64,000 nucleotides of DNA, from NCBI RefSeq assembly GCF_900111005.1, contig NZ_FOFV01000002.1:124001-188000 (forward strand). The letters run 5' to 3'. Below, one piece after another: positions 8,226 through 15,733 of the stretch (its first letter is position 1; each line of letters begins with the position of its first letter). The notes below the pieces were generated by a model, which worked only from the letters and a program-made list of their open reading frames with translations, ran no database searches and had not been told where the DNA came from. The translations under genes were made by a program, and so were the position numbers. Source of the stretch: Lentzea albida. Its GTDB lineage: Bacteria; Actinomycetota; Actinomycetes; Mycobacteriales; Pseudonocardiaceae.

Positions 8226-9091
8226 CAGTCGTCCCACCCCGGGCACAACCCGTCCAGCGTGCGGCGCGCGATCCCCGCCAGGAACCTGTTGGTCTCGCGG
8301 TAGTACGGCAGCGCCAGCACGGCGAGGTGCAGCGCCCAGCCCCGCGCCCGTGCCCAGTCCGCGTCGTCGAACTCGGCGAGTTCGCGCTGGAACGCCTTGC
8401 GCCCACCCGAATCGAGGTACAGCCACGCCGTCATGAGGTCGGCGGCGGGATCACCGACCCCGGCGCTCCCCCAGTCGATCACGCCGGTCAGCGCGCCGCC
8501 GGTGAACAGCAGGTTGCCCTCGTGCAGGTCGGCGTGCAGCCAACGGCCCGGCCGCTCCCACCGGGGCGCGGCCAGCGACTCCTCCCAGATCGCGACCAGC
8601 CGGGGACTGCCCCCGATCTGGGCGATGCACGAGCGGACGGCCGAGTCGTCCTCGATCCCGCTCACCCGGCCACGACTCGACTTCCACGGCCTGCCCTGAG
8701 CGTCCACCGACTGCAACGCCCGGACGAACTCCGCCAGCCTGAAAGGAACGTCCTCGTCGACCGCCTCGACGGGAGCCATCACGCCGTCGATCCACCGCAC
8801 CACCGACCACTGGTACGGGTAGCGGTCGGTCGGCTCGCCCAGTTCCAGCGGCTCCGGCACCGCGACCGGCAGAGAAGGCGCGACCAGCGGCACGATCAGC
8901 GCTTCCTCGGCGGCGTCGTCGGCGGACCACTCCCTGCGCGGGAGCCGCACCGCCAGCGAGTCGCCCAGCCGGTAGAGCGCGTTGCTGGTGCCGCCGTGCG
9001 CGACCTCCCGCACCGGCAAACCCCGCCAGCGCGGGAACTGCGTGCTTATCAGGTCCCGCACCAGAGCCACGTCCGTGGCGATCTCGGGCAT
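8225..9091 (-). CDS. Aminoglycoside phosphotransferase family kinase (copy 2)
   Basis: A 288-residue paralogue of the preceding entry, with HADLHEGNLL as catalytic loop and VIDWGSAGVGDPAADL as metal-binding segment. It starts at ATG 9091, 21 bases downstream of the GNAT gene stop, and overlaps the next phosphotransferase gene by one base, so it belongs to the same leftward operon. As with copy 1, a resistance role is possible but cannot be shown from sequence. Confidence 0.88.
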   Translation of the reverse strand: MPEIATDVALVRDLISTQFPRWRGLPVREVAHGGTSNALYRLGDSLAVRLPRREWSADDAAEEALIVPLVAPSLPVAVPEPLELGEPTDRYPYQWSVVRWIDGVMAPVEAVDEDVPFRLAEFVRALQSVDAQGRPWKSSRGRVSGIEDDSAVRSCIAQIGGSPRLVAIWEESLAAPRWERPGRWLHADLHEGNLLFTGGALTGVIDWGSAGVGDPAADLMTAWLYLDSGGRKAFQRELAEFDDADWARARGWALHLAVLALPYYRETNRFLAGIARRTLDGLCPGWDD

Positions 9092-9112
9092 CGATCAACT
9101 CCCCCGGGTCAG

Positions 9113-9601
9113 CTACGCATGCAACACCGTCCCCACGGGCTCGGCAACTCGTTTCTCGAACGGCAGCGGCCCGGAAGGCGGGACCGTCACGTCGAACAAC
9201 GGCGTGTAGCCCGCCGCCAGGTAGAGACCGCGTGCCTCGGGCTGGCGCGGTCCGGTGGTCAGGAAGACGCGCCGGTAGCCGAGCCGGAACGCCTCCGCCT
9301 CCAGCACCTCCAGCACGCGCCGGGCCAGGCCCTGGCGGCGGTGCGCCGAGTGCGTCCAGATCCGCTTGAGCTCCGCGGTGTGCTCGTCGAGCCGCCGGAA
9401 CGCTCCGCCCGCCACGGCGACGCCGTCTCGCAGCAACACCACCAGTCGTCCGTCGGGAGGTGTCAGCGACGAGTCCGGGAAGCGTTCCATCCGCTCGCGG
9501 GCCGCCGGGCCGTACCTGCTCACGTACTCGTGCAGCAGTTCGGCCATCATCTCGGCGACCTCGGGAGCGTCCGGGCTCGTCCAGTGGACGGAGAGGGTCA
9601 T
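9113..9601 (-). CDS. GNAT family N-acetyltransferase
   Basis: A 162-residue protein with a GNAT fold. The acetyl-CoA-binding segment is 'HRRQGLARRVLEVLEAEA' (~92-109), preceded by the typical strand 'AELKRIWTH'; the C-terminal 'RGLYLAAGYTP' is the usual last helix and strand. The start ATG overlaps the stop of the winged-helix gene by four bases (ATGA), so it is translationally coupled. Target unknown. Confidence 0.87.
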   Translation of the reverse strand: MTLSVHWTSPDAPEVAEMMAELLHEYVSRYGPAARERMERFPDSSLTPPDGRLVVLLRDGVAVAGGAFRRLDEHTAELKRIWTHSAHRRQGLARRVLEVLEAEAFRLGYRRVFLTTGPRQPEARGLYLAAGYTPLFDVTVPPSGPLPFEKRVAEPVGTVLHA

Positions 9602-10053
9602 CCGGCGCGCCGGTCCGCCAGCCGCACCACGTTGGGTGGGCGTTCCACCCGGAACCGGCTGCTCGACGCGACGAGGTAGCCGACGCCGCGCACGGTCTGG
9701 ATCACGTCCGCCGCGTCGCCGAGCTTCTGCCGCACCCGCCGGACGTGCACGTCGACCGTGCGGGCGCCGCTGTAGTCGTCGTTCACGCCCCACACCGCGG
9801 CCAGCAGTTCACGGCGGCGGTGCACCCGGTCGGTGTTCTCGCACAGGTGCAACAGCAGCTCGAACTCCAGCCTCGTCAGCTCGACCGCGGACTCGTGGAG
9901 CAGGACCTGGCGGGTGTCCGGCAGGATCCGGACGTCCACGTCCTCGACCTCCGCCGCCTCGACCGCGGGGACCAGGCCCGCGTCCCGCAGCGCGCCGAGC
10001 AGCCGCAGCGCGGTGTCCTCGTCCTCGGTGTCGATGGTGATGCTGAACCTCAT
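9598..10053 (-). CDS. Winged-helix (OmpR/PhoB-type) DNA-binding protein without a canonical receiver
   Basis: About 151 residues. The C-terminal half is an OmpR/PhoB winged helix: 'LTRLEFELLLHLCEN', recognition region 'TVDVHVRRVRQKLG', and the wing 'IQTVRGVGYLV'. The N-terminal ~55 residues are short and acidic and lack the phospho-acceptor Asp/Lys set of a receiver, so it is an orphan regulator rather than a normal response regulator. ATG 10053 is preferred since GAGG lies about 10 bases upstream; GTG 10062 is an alternative. It sits 12 bases after the ABC-transporter binding-protein gene and overlaps the GNAT gene, so it may sense something in cis with this transporter operon. Confidence 0.82.
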   Translation of the reverse strand: MRFSITIDTEDEDTALRLLGALRDAGLVPAVEAAEVEDVDVRILPDTRQVLLHESAVELTRLEFELLLHLCENTDRVHRRRELLAAVWGVNDDYSGARTVDVHVRRVRQKLGDAADVIQTVRGVGYLVASSSRFRVERPPNVVRLADRRAG

Positions 10054-10065
10054 GTCCCCCACCCC

Positions 10066-10998
10066 TCAGCTCTTCGGCAGACCCTGCGGGTTGACCTCCG
10101 ACGTCGGCACGGCCTCGTCCTCCAGCCCCCAGCGCTTCAGGACCTCGGCGTACTTGCCGTTGGCGATCAGCTGGTTCAGCGCCTCCTGGACCGGTCCCAC
10201 GAGACCGCTGTCCTTCTTGGTGGTCACCGCGATCTTGCCCTGGACGGTGGCGCCACCGGAGAAGTTGCCGATCACCTCGGTCTGCCCGGACGTCGCGGCG
10301 TGGTAGGCCGAGGTGGGGTTCGGGCCGAGGTAGGCGTCGATGCGGCCGGACTGCAGCGCGAGGTAGTAGTCCGACGAGTTCTGGAAGTACTTGATGTCCG
10401 TGGCCTTCAGGCCCGCGGCGACGTTCTTGGTGCTCCAGTCGACGAGGATCTTCTCCTGGTTGGTGCCGGACGTCACGGCGATCACCTTGCCCGCCACGTC
10501 CTTGGGCTCCTCGACCTTCCAGGTCCCGCCCTTCTTCGCCTCGAACGCCAGGGTGTCGAGGCGGTAGGTGGCGAAGTCGTACTTCTCCTTGCGCGCCTCG
10601 GTCACGGTGATGTTCGACAGACCGAGGTCGTAGGCGCCGCTGTCGAGGCCCACGAACAGGTTCTCCCACGACGAGACCTCGAGCTTGGGCTTGAGGCCCA
10701 GCACGTCGGCGACCAGCGTGGCGATGTCGGTCTCGACGCCGATCACGGTCTTGTCGTCGGTGGCGTAGAACCGCAGTGGTGGTGCTGTGCCGGCGGATCC
10801 GCCGATCGTCAGCTCACCCTTGGTTCTGAACTTCTCCGGCACCTTGGCGGCGATCTTGTCGTCCTTGGTGGCGGTGACCCGGTTCTGGTCGGGACCGAGG
10901 TTCACACTGAGGCCGGCGACCTCGGTGGGCTCCTCACCACCGGCGGTGCCGCAGGCAGCCAGACCGAACGCCAGCACGGCGAGAAGTACTTTGCGCAC
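10066..10998 (-). CDS. Amino-acid-type ABC transporter substrate-binding lipoprotein
   Basis: A 310-residue family-3 solute-binding protein. It has a lipoprotein signal (LAFGLAAC, Cys16) and then the two-lobe fold: 'GVETDIATLVADVLGLK', 'WENLFVGLDSGAYDLGLSNITVT' and 'DLGLSNITVTEARKEKYDF'. Relatives bind polar amino acids, cystine and similar compounds. It is last of the permease-ATPase-binding protein set, 12 bases after the ATPase gene. The nearby sulfur-type monooxygenases and a Cys-containing leader peptide suggest a sulfur ligand; this is inference. Confidence 0.9.
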   Translation of the reverse strand: MRKVLLAVLAFGLAACGTAGGEEPTEVAGLSVNLGPDQNRVTATKDDKIAAKVPEKFRTKGELTIGGSAGTAPPLRFYATDDKTVIGVETDIATLVADVLGLKPKLEVSSWENLFVGLDSGAYDLGLSNITVTEARKEKYDFATYRLDTLAFEAKKGGTWKVEEPKDVAGKVIAVTSGTNQEKILVDWSTKNVAAGLKATDIKYFQNSSDYYLALQSGRIDAYLGPNPTSAYHAATSGQTEVIGNFSGGATVQGKIAVTTKKDSGLVGPVQEALNQLIANGKYAEVLKRWGLEDEAVPTSEVNPQGLPKS

Positions 10999-11010
10999 AA
11001 CGAACTCCTT

Positions 11011-11733
11011 CTACAGGACCTTGGACAGGAAAGCGCGGGTGCGCTCGTGGACGGGGTGGTCGAGCAACTGGTCAGGCGGTCCCTCTTCGACGATCACGCC
11101 CTCGTCCATGAACACGATCCGGTCGGCCACCTCGCGGGCGAAGCCGATCTCGTGCGTGACGACGACCATCGTGGTGCCGGACCGGGCGAGGTCGCGGAGC
11201 ACGTCCAGCACCTCGCCGACCAGTTCGGGGTCGAGCGCCGACGTCGGTTCGTCGAACAGCACGACCTTCGGCCGCGTGGCCAGGGCTCGCGCGATCGCGA
11301 CCCGTTGCTGCTGGCCGCCGGAGAGCTGCCGTGGATACGCGGACGCCTTGTCCGCCAGGCCGACCCGCTCCAGGAAGTGGCGGGCGTCGGCGAGTTCCGC
11401 GACCTCCGCGACGTTCTCCAGCGCGGTCAGGTGGGGGAACAGGTTGAAGTTCTGGAAGACGAAACCGATGTCCTTGCGCTGCTTGAGGATCTCGCGTTCT
11501 TTGAGCTCGTGGAGCTTCCCGCCGCGCCGCCGGTAGCCGATCAGGTCGCCGTCGATCGTGATGTACCCGCGGTTGACCTTCTCCAGGTGGTTGATCGTGC
11601 GCAGCAACGTCGACTTGCCCGACCCGGACGGTCCGAGCACCACCACGACCTCGCCGGCGGCGACGTTCAGCGACACCCCGCGCAGCACTTCCAGCGCGCC
11701 GAAGCTCTTGTGCACGTTCAGGACCTCGATCAC
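11011..11733 (-). CDS. Amino-acid-type ABC transporter ATP-binding protein
   Basis: A 240-residue GlnQ/HisP-type ATPase with Walker [11 protein letters not shown]-loop FQNFNLFP, signature LSGGQQQR and Walker [13 protein letters not shown]. The start GTG 11733 overlaps the permease stop by four bases (GTGA). Compared with usual relatives, the helical subdomain between 'ALENV' and 'ERVGLADKA' is about ten residues short, while a small basic insert ('[13 protein letters not shown]') sits after the first beta sheet. All catalytic motifs are intact, so it should be functional. Confidence 0.92.
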   Translation of the reverse strand: MIEVLNVHKSFGALEVLRGVSLNVAAGEVVVVLGPSGSGKSTLLRTINHLEKVNRGYITIDGDLIGYRRRGGKLHELKEREILKQRKDIGFVFQNFNLFPHLTALENVAEVAELADARHFLERVGLADKASAYPRQLSGGQQQRVAIARALATRPKVVLFDEPTSALDPELVGEVLDVLRDLARSGTTMVVVTHEIGFAREVADRIVFMDEGVIVEEGPPDQLLDHPVHERTRAFLSKVL

Positions 11734-12602
11734 CGGCGGTCTCCTCGCGCGAAGTAGCGCTCGACGTAGTGCTGGCCGATCGAGAGCAGTGTGGTCAGGA
11801 CGATGTACCAGATGGTCGCGACCATCAGCAGCGCGACGACCCGGGCGTTGCGGCCGTAGATGACCTGCACCTGGTAGAACAGCTCGCCGATCGCCATCAC
11901 CGAGACGACCGAGGTGCCCTTGAAGAGGCTGATCACCTCGTTGGCCGCGTTGGGCAGGATCGACCGCATCGCCTGCGGCAGAACGATCCTGCGGAACTGG
12001 CGGAACCTCGGGATGCCGAGCGCGGCCGCCGCCTCCAGCTGCCCGCGGTCGACGGAGATCACGCCGGACCGGACGATCTCCGCCGCGTAGGCCGCCTGGT
12101 GCAGCGCGAGACCGAGGACGGCCGCGCCCATCGGGCTGATCAGCGAGATCGTCTCGAAGCTCACGAACTCCGGCCCGAACGGGATGCCGAGCGAAAGCCG
12201 TTGGTACAGATAGGAGATGTTGAACCAGAACAGCAACTGCACGATCAGCGGGATCGACCGGAACGCCCAGATGTAGGTCCAGCCCACCGCGCTCAGGAAC
12301 GGGCTCTTCGACATCCTCAGCACCGCGACCACGATGCCGAGCGCGAAGCCCAGGACCGTGCCGAACACCGTCAGGAAGATCGTCGTGCCGACGGCGGTGA
12401 GGATCGACTGGGCGGTGAAGTACCGCGCGAACGTCGGCCAGTCCCAGGCCGGGTTCGTGACGAGGCCGTGCACGAACTGCGCGGCGAGCACCAGCACGAA
12501 CGCCACCCCGACCCAGCGCCACGGGTGGCGGGCCGGCACGACGGGTAATGCGGAGAGATCATCGTCCTTTGTGGACACAAGCGTCAGCGTGCCAGAGGTC
12601 AT
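11730..12602 (-). CDS. Amino-acid-type ABC transporter permease
   Basis: A 290-residue membrane protein of the HisM/GlnP type, with an N-terminal transmembrane helix (~31-47), further helices, and the cytoplasmic EAA loop '[22 protein letters not shown]' that contacts the ATPase. It is the first structural gene of the transporter operon, starting at ATG 12602 after an AAGGA ribosome-binding site and 48 bases after the stop of a 17-residue leader peptide. One permease gene implies a homodimeric channel. Confidence 0.92.
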   Translation of the reverse strand: MTSGTLTLVSTKDDDLSALPVVPARHPWRWVGVAFVLVLAAQFVHGLVTNPAWDWPTFARYFTAQSILTAVGTTIFLTVFGTVLGFALGIVVAVLRMSKSPFLSAVGWTYIWAFRSIPLIVQLLFWFNISYLYQRLSLGIPFGPEFVSFETISLISPMGAAVLGLALHQAAYAAEIVRSGVISVDRGQLEAAAALGIPRFRQFRRIVLPQAMRSILPNAANEVISLFKGTSVVSVMAIGELFYQVQVIYGRNARVVALLMVATIWYIVLTTLLSIGQHYVERYFARGDRR

Positions 12603-12650
12603 GGCGAGTCCTTGCTGCGGCGGGGAACGTGAGACGAGCGGGAGGAGGTG

Positions 12651-12704
12651 TCAGCTCGTGCAGTCGGTGCGACAGCGGGAGGACGGGACCAACGCGGCGT
12701 TCAT
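12651..12704 (-). CDS. Candidate cis-acting leader peptide (17 aa) for the ABC importer operon
   Basis: A short frame, MNAALVPSSRCRTDCTS, has a strong ribosome-binding site (GGAGG five bases before the ATG) and lies 48 bases upstream of the permease gene. Two Cys codons near the end and an Arg-rich stretch recall the short leader peptides found upstream of sulfur-assimilation and cystine/sulfonate transport operons in actinobacteria, thought to act by cysteine-dependent ribosome stalling. The match to known leaders is loose. The adjacent 12705-12807 gap has an AT-rich TATTTAA element that could be its -10 region. Confidence 0.45.
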   Translation of the reverse strand: MNAALVPSSRCRTDCTS

Positions 12705-12807
12705 CCCGTCCTCCCTTCCCTGCGCTCTTGAGGAGAGCACTCACTCAACGACGCTCACGTTAAATACCGGAGAACCGGCCGGGCAAGGACGTCCACGTGC
12801 TGAACAA

Positions 12808-14079
12808 CTATCGGATACCGAGATGATCCCTCAGCGTCGGACCTGAGTACTCGGACCGGAACACACCGCGTTCCTGCAGCAACGGCACGACGGTGTCCGC
12901 GAACTCGTCGAGCCCGCCCGGCGTCACGTGCGGCACGAGGATGAAGCCGTCGGCCGCGTCCTGCTGCACCAGGTCGTTGATCTGCGTGGCGACGCTGTCC
13001 GCCGACCCGATGAAGTTCTGCCGGGCGCTGACGTCGATCACGAGGTCGCGGATGGACAGGTTCTTCGCCGAGGCTTTCTCCCGCCACTGTTTCACCGTCG
13101 CGGCCGGGTCCTTGAACATCCGCACGCTCGCGCGGCCCTTCGCGATCGTGTTCTCACCGATCACCGGCTCGACCTCGGGCAGCGGACCGTCCGGGTCGTA
13201 CGCGCTGAGGTCGCGGTTCCAGATCTGTTCGAGGAACCGGATCGCGGTCGCCCCGCTGACCTGCTGCCGCCTCACGACCGCGGCTTTCTCCTGGGCGTCG
13301 GCGTCGGTGTCGCCGAGCACGAACGTGGCCGCGGGCAGCACCACGAGCTGGTCGTGCGTGCGGCCGTACTTCGCGAGCCTGCCCTTCACGTCGCTGTAGA
13401 ACTTCTGCCCGGCCTCCAGCGTGCCGTGCCGCGAGAAGATCGCGTCGGCGGTGGCGGCGGCGAACTCCCTGCCCTCGTCGGAGTCCCCCGCCTGCAGGAT
13501 CACCGGACGGCCCTGCGGCGAGCGCGGGACGCCGAACGTCCCGCTGATGTCGAAGTGCTGGTCCTTGTGCTCGAACTGCCCCACGCCGGTGTCGAACAGC
13601 TTCCACGCCGTGCGCAGGAACGACTCCGCGCGCGTGTAGCGGTCCTCGTTCGCGAGGAACCCGCCGCGCCGGAAGTTCTCGCCGGTGAACGCGTCCCACG
13701 AGGTGACGACGTTCCAGGCCGCGCGTCCGTCCGAGAGGTGGTCGAGGGACGCGAACTGCCGCGCCACCTCGTACGGCTCGTTGAACGTCGAGTTGATCGT
13801 GCCGGCGAGACCCAGCCGTTCGGTCACGGCCGCCAGCGCGGCGAGCACCGTGAACGTGTCGGGCCTGCCGACGACGTCCAGGTCGTAGATCTTGCCACCC
13901 TGCTCGCGCAGCCGCAGGCCCTCGGCGAGGAAGAAGAAGTCGAACTTCGCCCGTTCGGCCGTCCGTGCCAAGTGGACGAACGAGTCGAACTCGATGTGGC
14001 TGCCCGCCTGCGGGTCGCTCCAGACGGTCGTGTTGTTCACGCCGGGGAAGTGCGCGGCGAGGTGGATCTGCTTGGTCAT
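12808..14079 (-). CDS. NtaA/DmoA/SnaA-family FMN-dependent monooxygenase
   Basis: A 423-residue luciferase-like monooxygenase of the NtaA/DszA/DmoA group: opening 'KQIHLAAHFPGVNNTTVW', then 'FFLAEGLRLR', 'WNVVTSW' and 'GRPVILQAGDSDEGREFAA' for FMN binding. Family members oxidise nitrilotriacetate, dibenzothiophene sulfone, dimethyl sulfide and similar compounds with reduced FMN supplied by a separate reductase. The start is ATG 14079, 11 bases after the upstream flavin oxygenase gene, so they form one transcript. The neighbouring importer suggests uptake of an organosulfur or amino compound. Confidence 0.9.
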   Translation of the reverse strand: MTKQIHLAAHFPGVNNTTVWSDPQAGSHIEFDSFVHLARTAERAKFDFFFLAEGLRLREQGGKIYDLDVVGRPDTFTVLAALAAVTERLGLAGTINSTFNEPYEVARQFASLDHLSDGRAAWNVVTSWDAFTGENFRRGGFLANEDRYTRAESFLRTAWKLFDTGVGQFEHKDQHFDISGTFGVPRSPQGRPVILQAGDSDEGREFAAATADAIFSRHGTLEAGQKFYSDVKGRLAKYGRTHDQLVVLPAATFVLGDTDADAQEKAAVVRRQQVSGATAIRFLEQIWNRDLSAYDPDGPLPEVEPVIGENTIAKGRASVRMFKDPAATVKQWREKASAKNLSIRDLVIDVSARQNFIGSADSVATQINDLVQQDAADGFILVPHVTPGGLDEFADTVVPLLQERGVFRSEYSGPTLRDHLGIR

Positions 14080-14090
14080 CTCGCGCTCCC

Positions 14091-14885
14091 TCAGGCGAAC
14101 TGGTTGGCGGGCCGGGCGAGGCCGAGGTGGCCGCGCAAAGTCGTGTGCTCGTACTCGGTGCGGAACACGCCGCTCTTCCTCAGCTCCGGCACCACCTCGC
14201 GGGTGATCTGGCGGAGGTCGCCGTGCAGCCGGAACCCGGCGAAGCCCTCGGCGTGCCACGCGATCAGCTGCTCCACCGGGGTGGACGCGTCCACGTCCCG
14301 GAAGACGAGCCCGCCGGTCGCCGGGACGTCGTCGGAGAACACGATGTCGCCCACCGGTTCGGTCGCGGCGATCAACGGGTGGCCCTGCGGCGGGCGTGGC
14401 GTGATCGACGGCCCGCGGACGGAGAACCAGCGGCCCTCGAAGTCGATGTAGTGCAGCTTCTCCCGGTCGATGAACCGCCCGGTGGCCTCGTCGCGGATCT
14501 CCGCGTCGTCCTCCCACAAGCCGCCGAGGTCGTCACGACGCCCGAAGTGCCGGGCCACGGCGGGTTCCGGCGCCACGGCCAGCTGCACCCCGCCGCGGCC
14601 CTTGCTCACGTAGTCCAGCGTGGCGATCGCCTTGGACAGGTGGAACGGCTCGGTGTGCGTGACCACCGCCGTCGGCACCAGCCCGATCCGCGTGGTGAGC
14701 GGGGCGATCCGCGCCGCCGTGAGCACGGCGTCGAGCCCCGGCCGGCCGTCGAGCGAGTCGTCGAACGTGACGAAGTCGAGCTTGGCGTCCTCCGCCGCGC
14801 GCACGAGCTCGGCCCAGTGCCGCGCGCTGTACGCCTCGTCGCCGGTCGCCTGGAGTGCCGCGGCCAGGTGCAATGATGCGCCCAC
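14091..14885 (-). CDS. LLM-class flavin-dependent oxidoreductase (short form)
   Basis: A 264-residue luciferase-like protein: 'LHLAAALQATGD' at the start, 'LDFVTFDDSL', 'LTTRIGLVPT' and 'DYVSKGRGGVQLAV'. It is shorter than the usual ~330-450 residues; the ~180-230 region is compacted, but both ends of the barrel are present. GTG 14885 follows AGGGGGACC. It is the first gene of the leftward run and is divergent from the MerR gene, 146 bases away. It is probably a partner or paralogue of the next monooxygenase. Confidence 0.85.
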   Translation of the reverse strand: MGASLHLAAALQATGDEAYSARHWAELVRAAEDAKLDFVTFDDSLDGRPGLDAVLTAARIAPLTTRIGLVPTAVVTHTEPFHLSKAIATLDYVSKGRGGVQLAVAPEPAVARHFGRRDDLGGLWEDDAEIRDEATGRFIDREKLHYIDFEGRWFSVRGPSITPRPPQGHPLIAATEPVGDIVFSDDVPATGGLVFRDVDASTPVEQLIAWHAEGFAGFRLHGDLRQITREVVPELRKSGVFRTEYEHTTLRGHLGLARPANQFA

Positions 14886-14992
14886 CGGTCCCCCTCTCGT
14901 CGTTTTCCTCGCATTCTGTTCGCGGTGACGGGCCTCGTGCTGGGGCGGCCACTGGGTGGGAATCCCGGCCGGAACGGGAATATTTCGCGGGC

Positions 14993-15023
14993 TTGCCTTG
15001 ACGTGCGCGTGAAGGTTTAGCGT
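14993..15023 (+). promoter_or_regulatory. MerR-type promoter with 19-bp spacer and operator dyad
   Basis: TTGCCT (14993-14998) and TAGCGT (15018-15023) are spaced by 19 bases, the long spacing typical of MerR-regulated promoters. Between them lies the imperfect palindrome CCTTGACG-TGCG-CGTGAAGG (14996-15015). The start codon of the MerR gene follows at 15032, so the mRNA leader is very short. The arrangement indicates autoregulation of the MerR-thioredoxin operon. Confidence 0.6.
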
Positions 15024-15031
15024 TGGGGTCC

Positions 15032-15415
15032 ATGAGGATCGGCGAACTGGCCAAGCGAGCCGGCACCACCACCCGTGCGCTGCGGTTCTACGAGTCGGAA
15101 GGGCTCCTCGAAGCGCAGCGCACGTCGAACGGCTACCGCGAGTACGACGAGCACGACCTGCGACTGGTGCGCGAAATCCAGGCGCTCCAGTCGGTCGGCC
15201 TGTCGTTGCAGGACACCCGGCCGTTCGTCGCCTGCCTGCGCGCGGGCCACGAGTCCGGCGACTCGTGCCCGGACTCGCGGGAGGTCTACCGGCGCAGGCT
15301 CGCCGAGGTGGACGCCTGCCTGGAGCGGCTCACCACCGTCCGGGAGTTCCTGCTGGCCAGGCTCGCCTTCCAGGACCCGTGCGTCGTACCCGAGGAGATC
15401 CAGTGCACCAGTTGA
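15032..15415 (+). CDS. MerR-family transcriptional regulator, Cys-rich
   Basis: A 127-residue MerR protein. The N-terminal winged helix reads 'MRIGELAKRAGTTTRALRFYESEGLL', followed by 'RTSNGYREYDEHDLRLVREIQ', and a C-terminal coiled-coil and effector tail. Five cysteines in the second half (in VACL, DSCPD, DACLE, QDPCV and IQCTS) make redox or metal sensing plausible. The gene overlaps the thioredoxin gene by 13 bases, which supports a redox role. Confidence 0.9.
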   Translation: MRIGELAKRAGTTTRALRFYESEGLLEAQRTSNGYREYDEHDLRLVREIQALQSVGLSLQDTRPFVACLRAGHESGDSCPDSREVYRRRLAEVDACLERLTTVREFLLARLAFQDPCVVPEEIQCTS

Positions 15416-15714
15416 CCGATGCCACGTTCGCGGAGAGCACGAGGACGGGCACCGTGCTCGTCGAGTTCTGGGCGCAGTGGTGCGGGCCGTGCCACATGCT
15501 CACGCCCGTGCTGGAGGAGATCGACCGCGAACGCGACGACCTGACCGTCGTCAAGATCAACGCCGACGAGAACACCGCCACCGCCCGCGACCACCAGGTC
15601 ATGTCGCTGCCCACGCTGCTGCTGTTCCGCGACGGCGAGCCGATCCGCCAGATCGTGGGAGCGCGCCCCAAGACCCGGCTGCTGGCCGAACTGGATGACG
15701 CGCTGCGGCCCTGA
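15403..15714 (+). CDS. Thioredoxin
   Basis: A 103-residue thioredoxin with the active site WCGPC in 'VEFWAQWCGPCHML', the cis-Pro motif 'SLPTLLLF' and the C-terminal 'GARPKTRLLAELD'. The GTG start at 15403 lies inside the 3' end of the MerR gene, and GAGGAG at 15392-15397 serves as ribosome-binding site. It is a cytoplasmic disulfide reductase, probably induced by its MerR partner. Confidence 0.93.
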   Translation: MHQLTDATFAESTRTGTVLVEFWAQWCGPCHMLTPVLEEIDRERDDLTVVKINADENTATARDHQVMSLPTLLLFRDGEPIRQIVGARPKTRLLAELDDALRP

Positions 15715-15733
15715 TCGGCCTATCTTCTAGCGC

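Noticed and set aside
9460..11757. Rightward open frame of about 765 codons across the regulator and transporter genes
   Set aside because: Composition is typical of an antisense shadow, and three well-defined genes occupy the other strand.
12559..12744. Leftward 61-codon frame upstream of the permease
   Set aside because: It has no good ribosome-binding site and overlaps the permease start; the 17-codon frame at 12651-12704 has a strong one.
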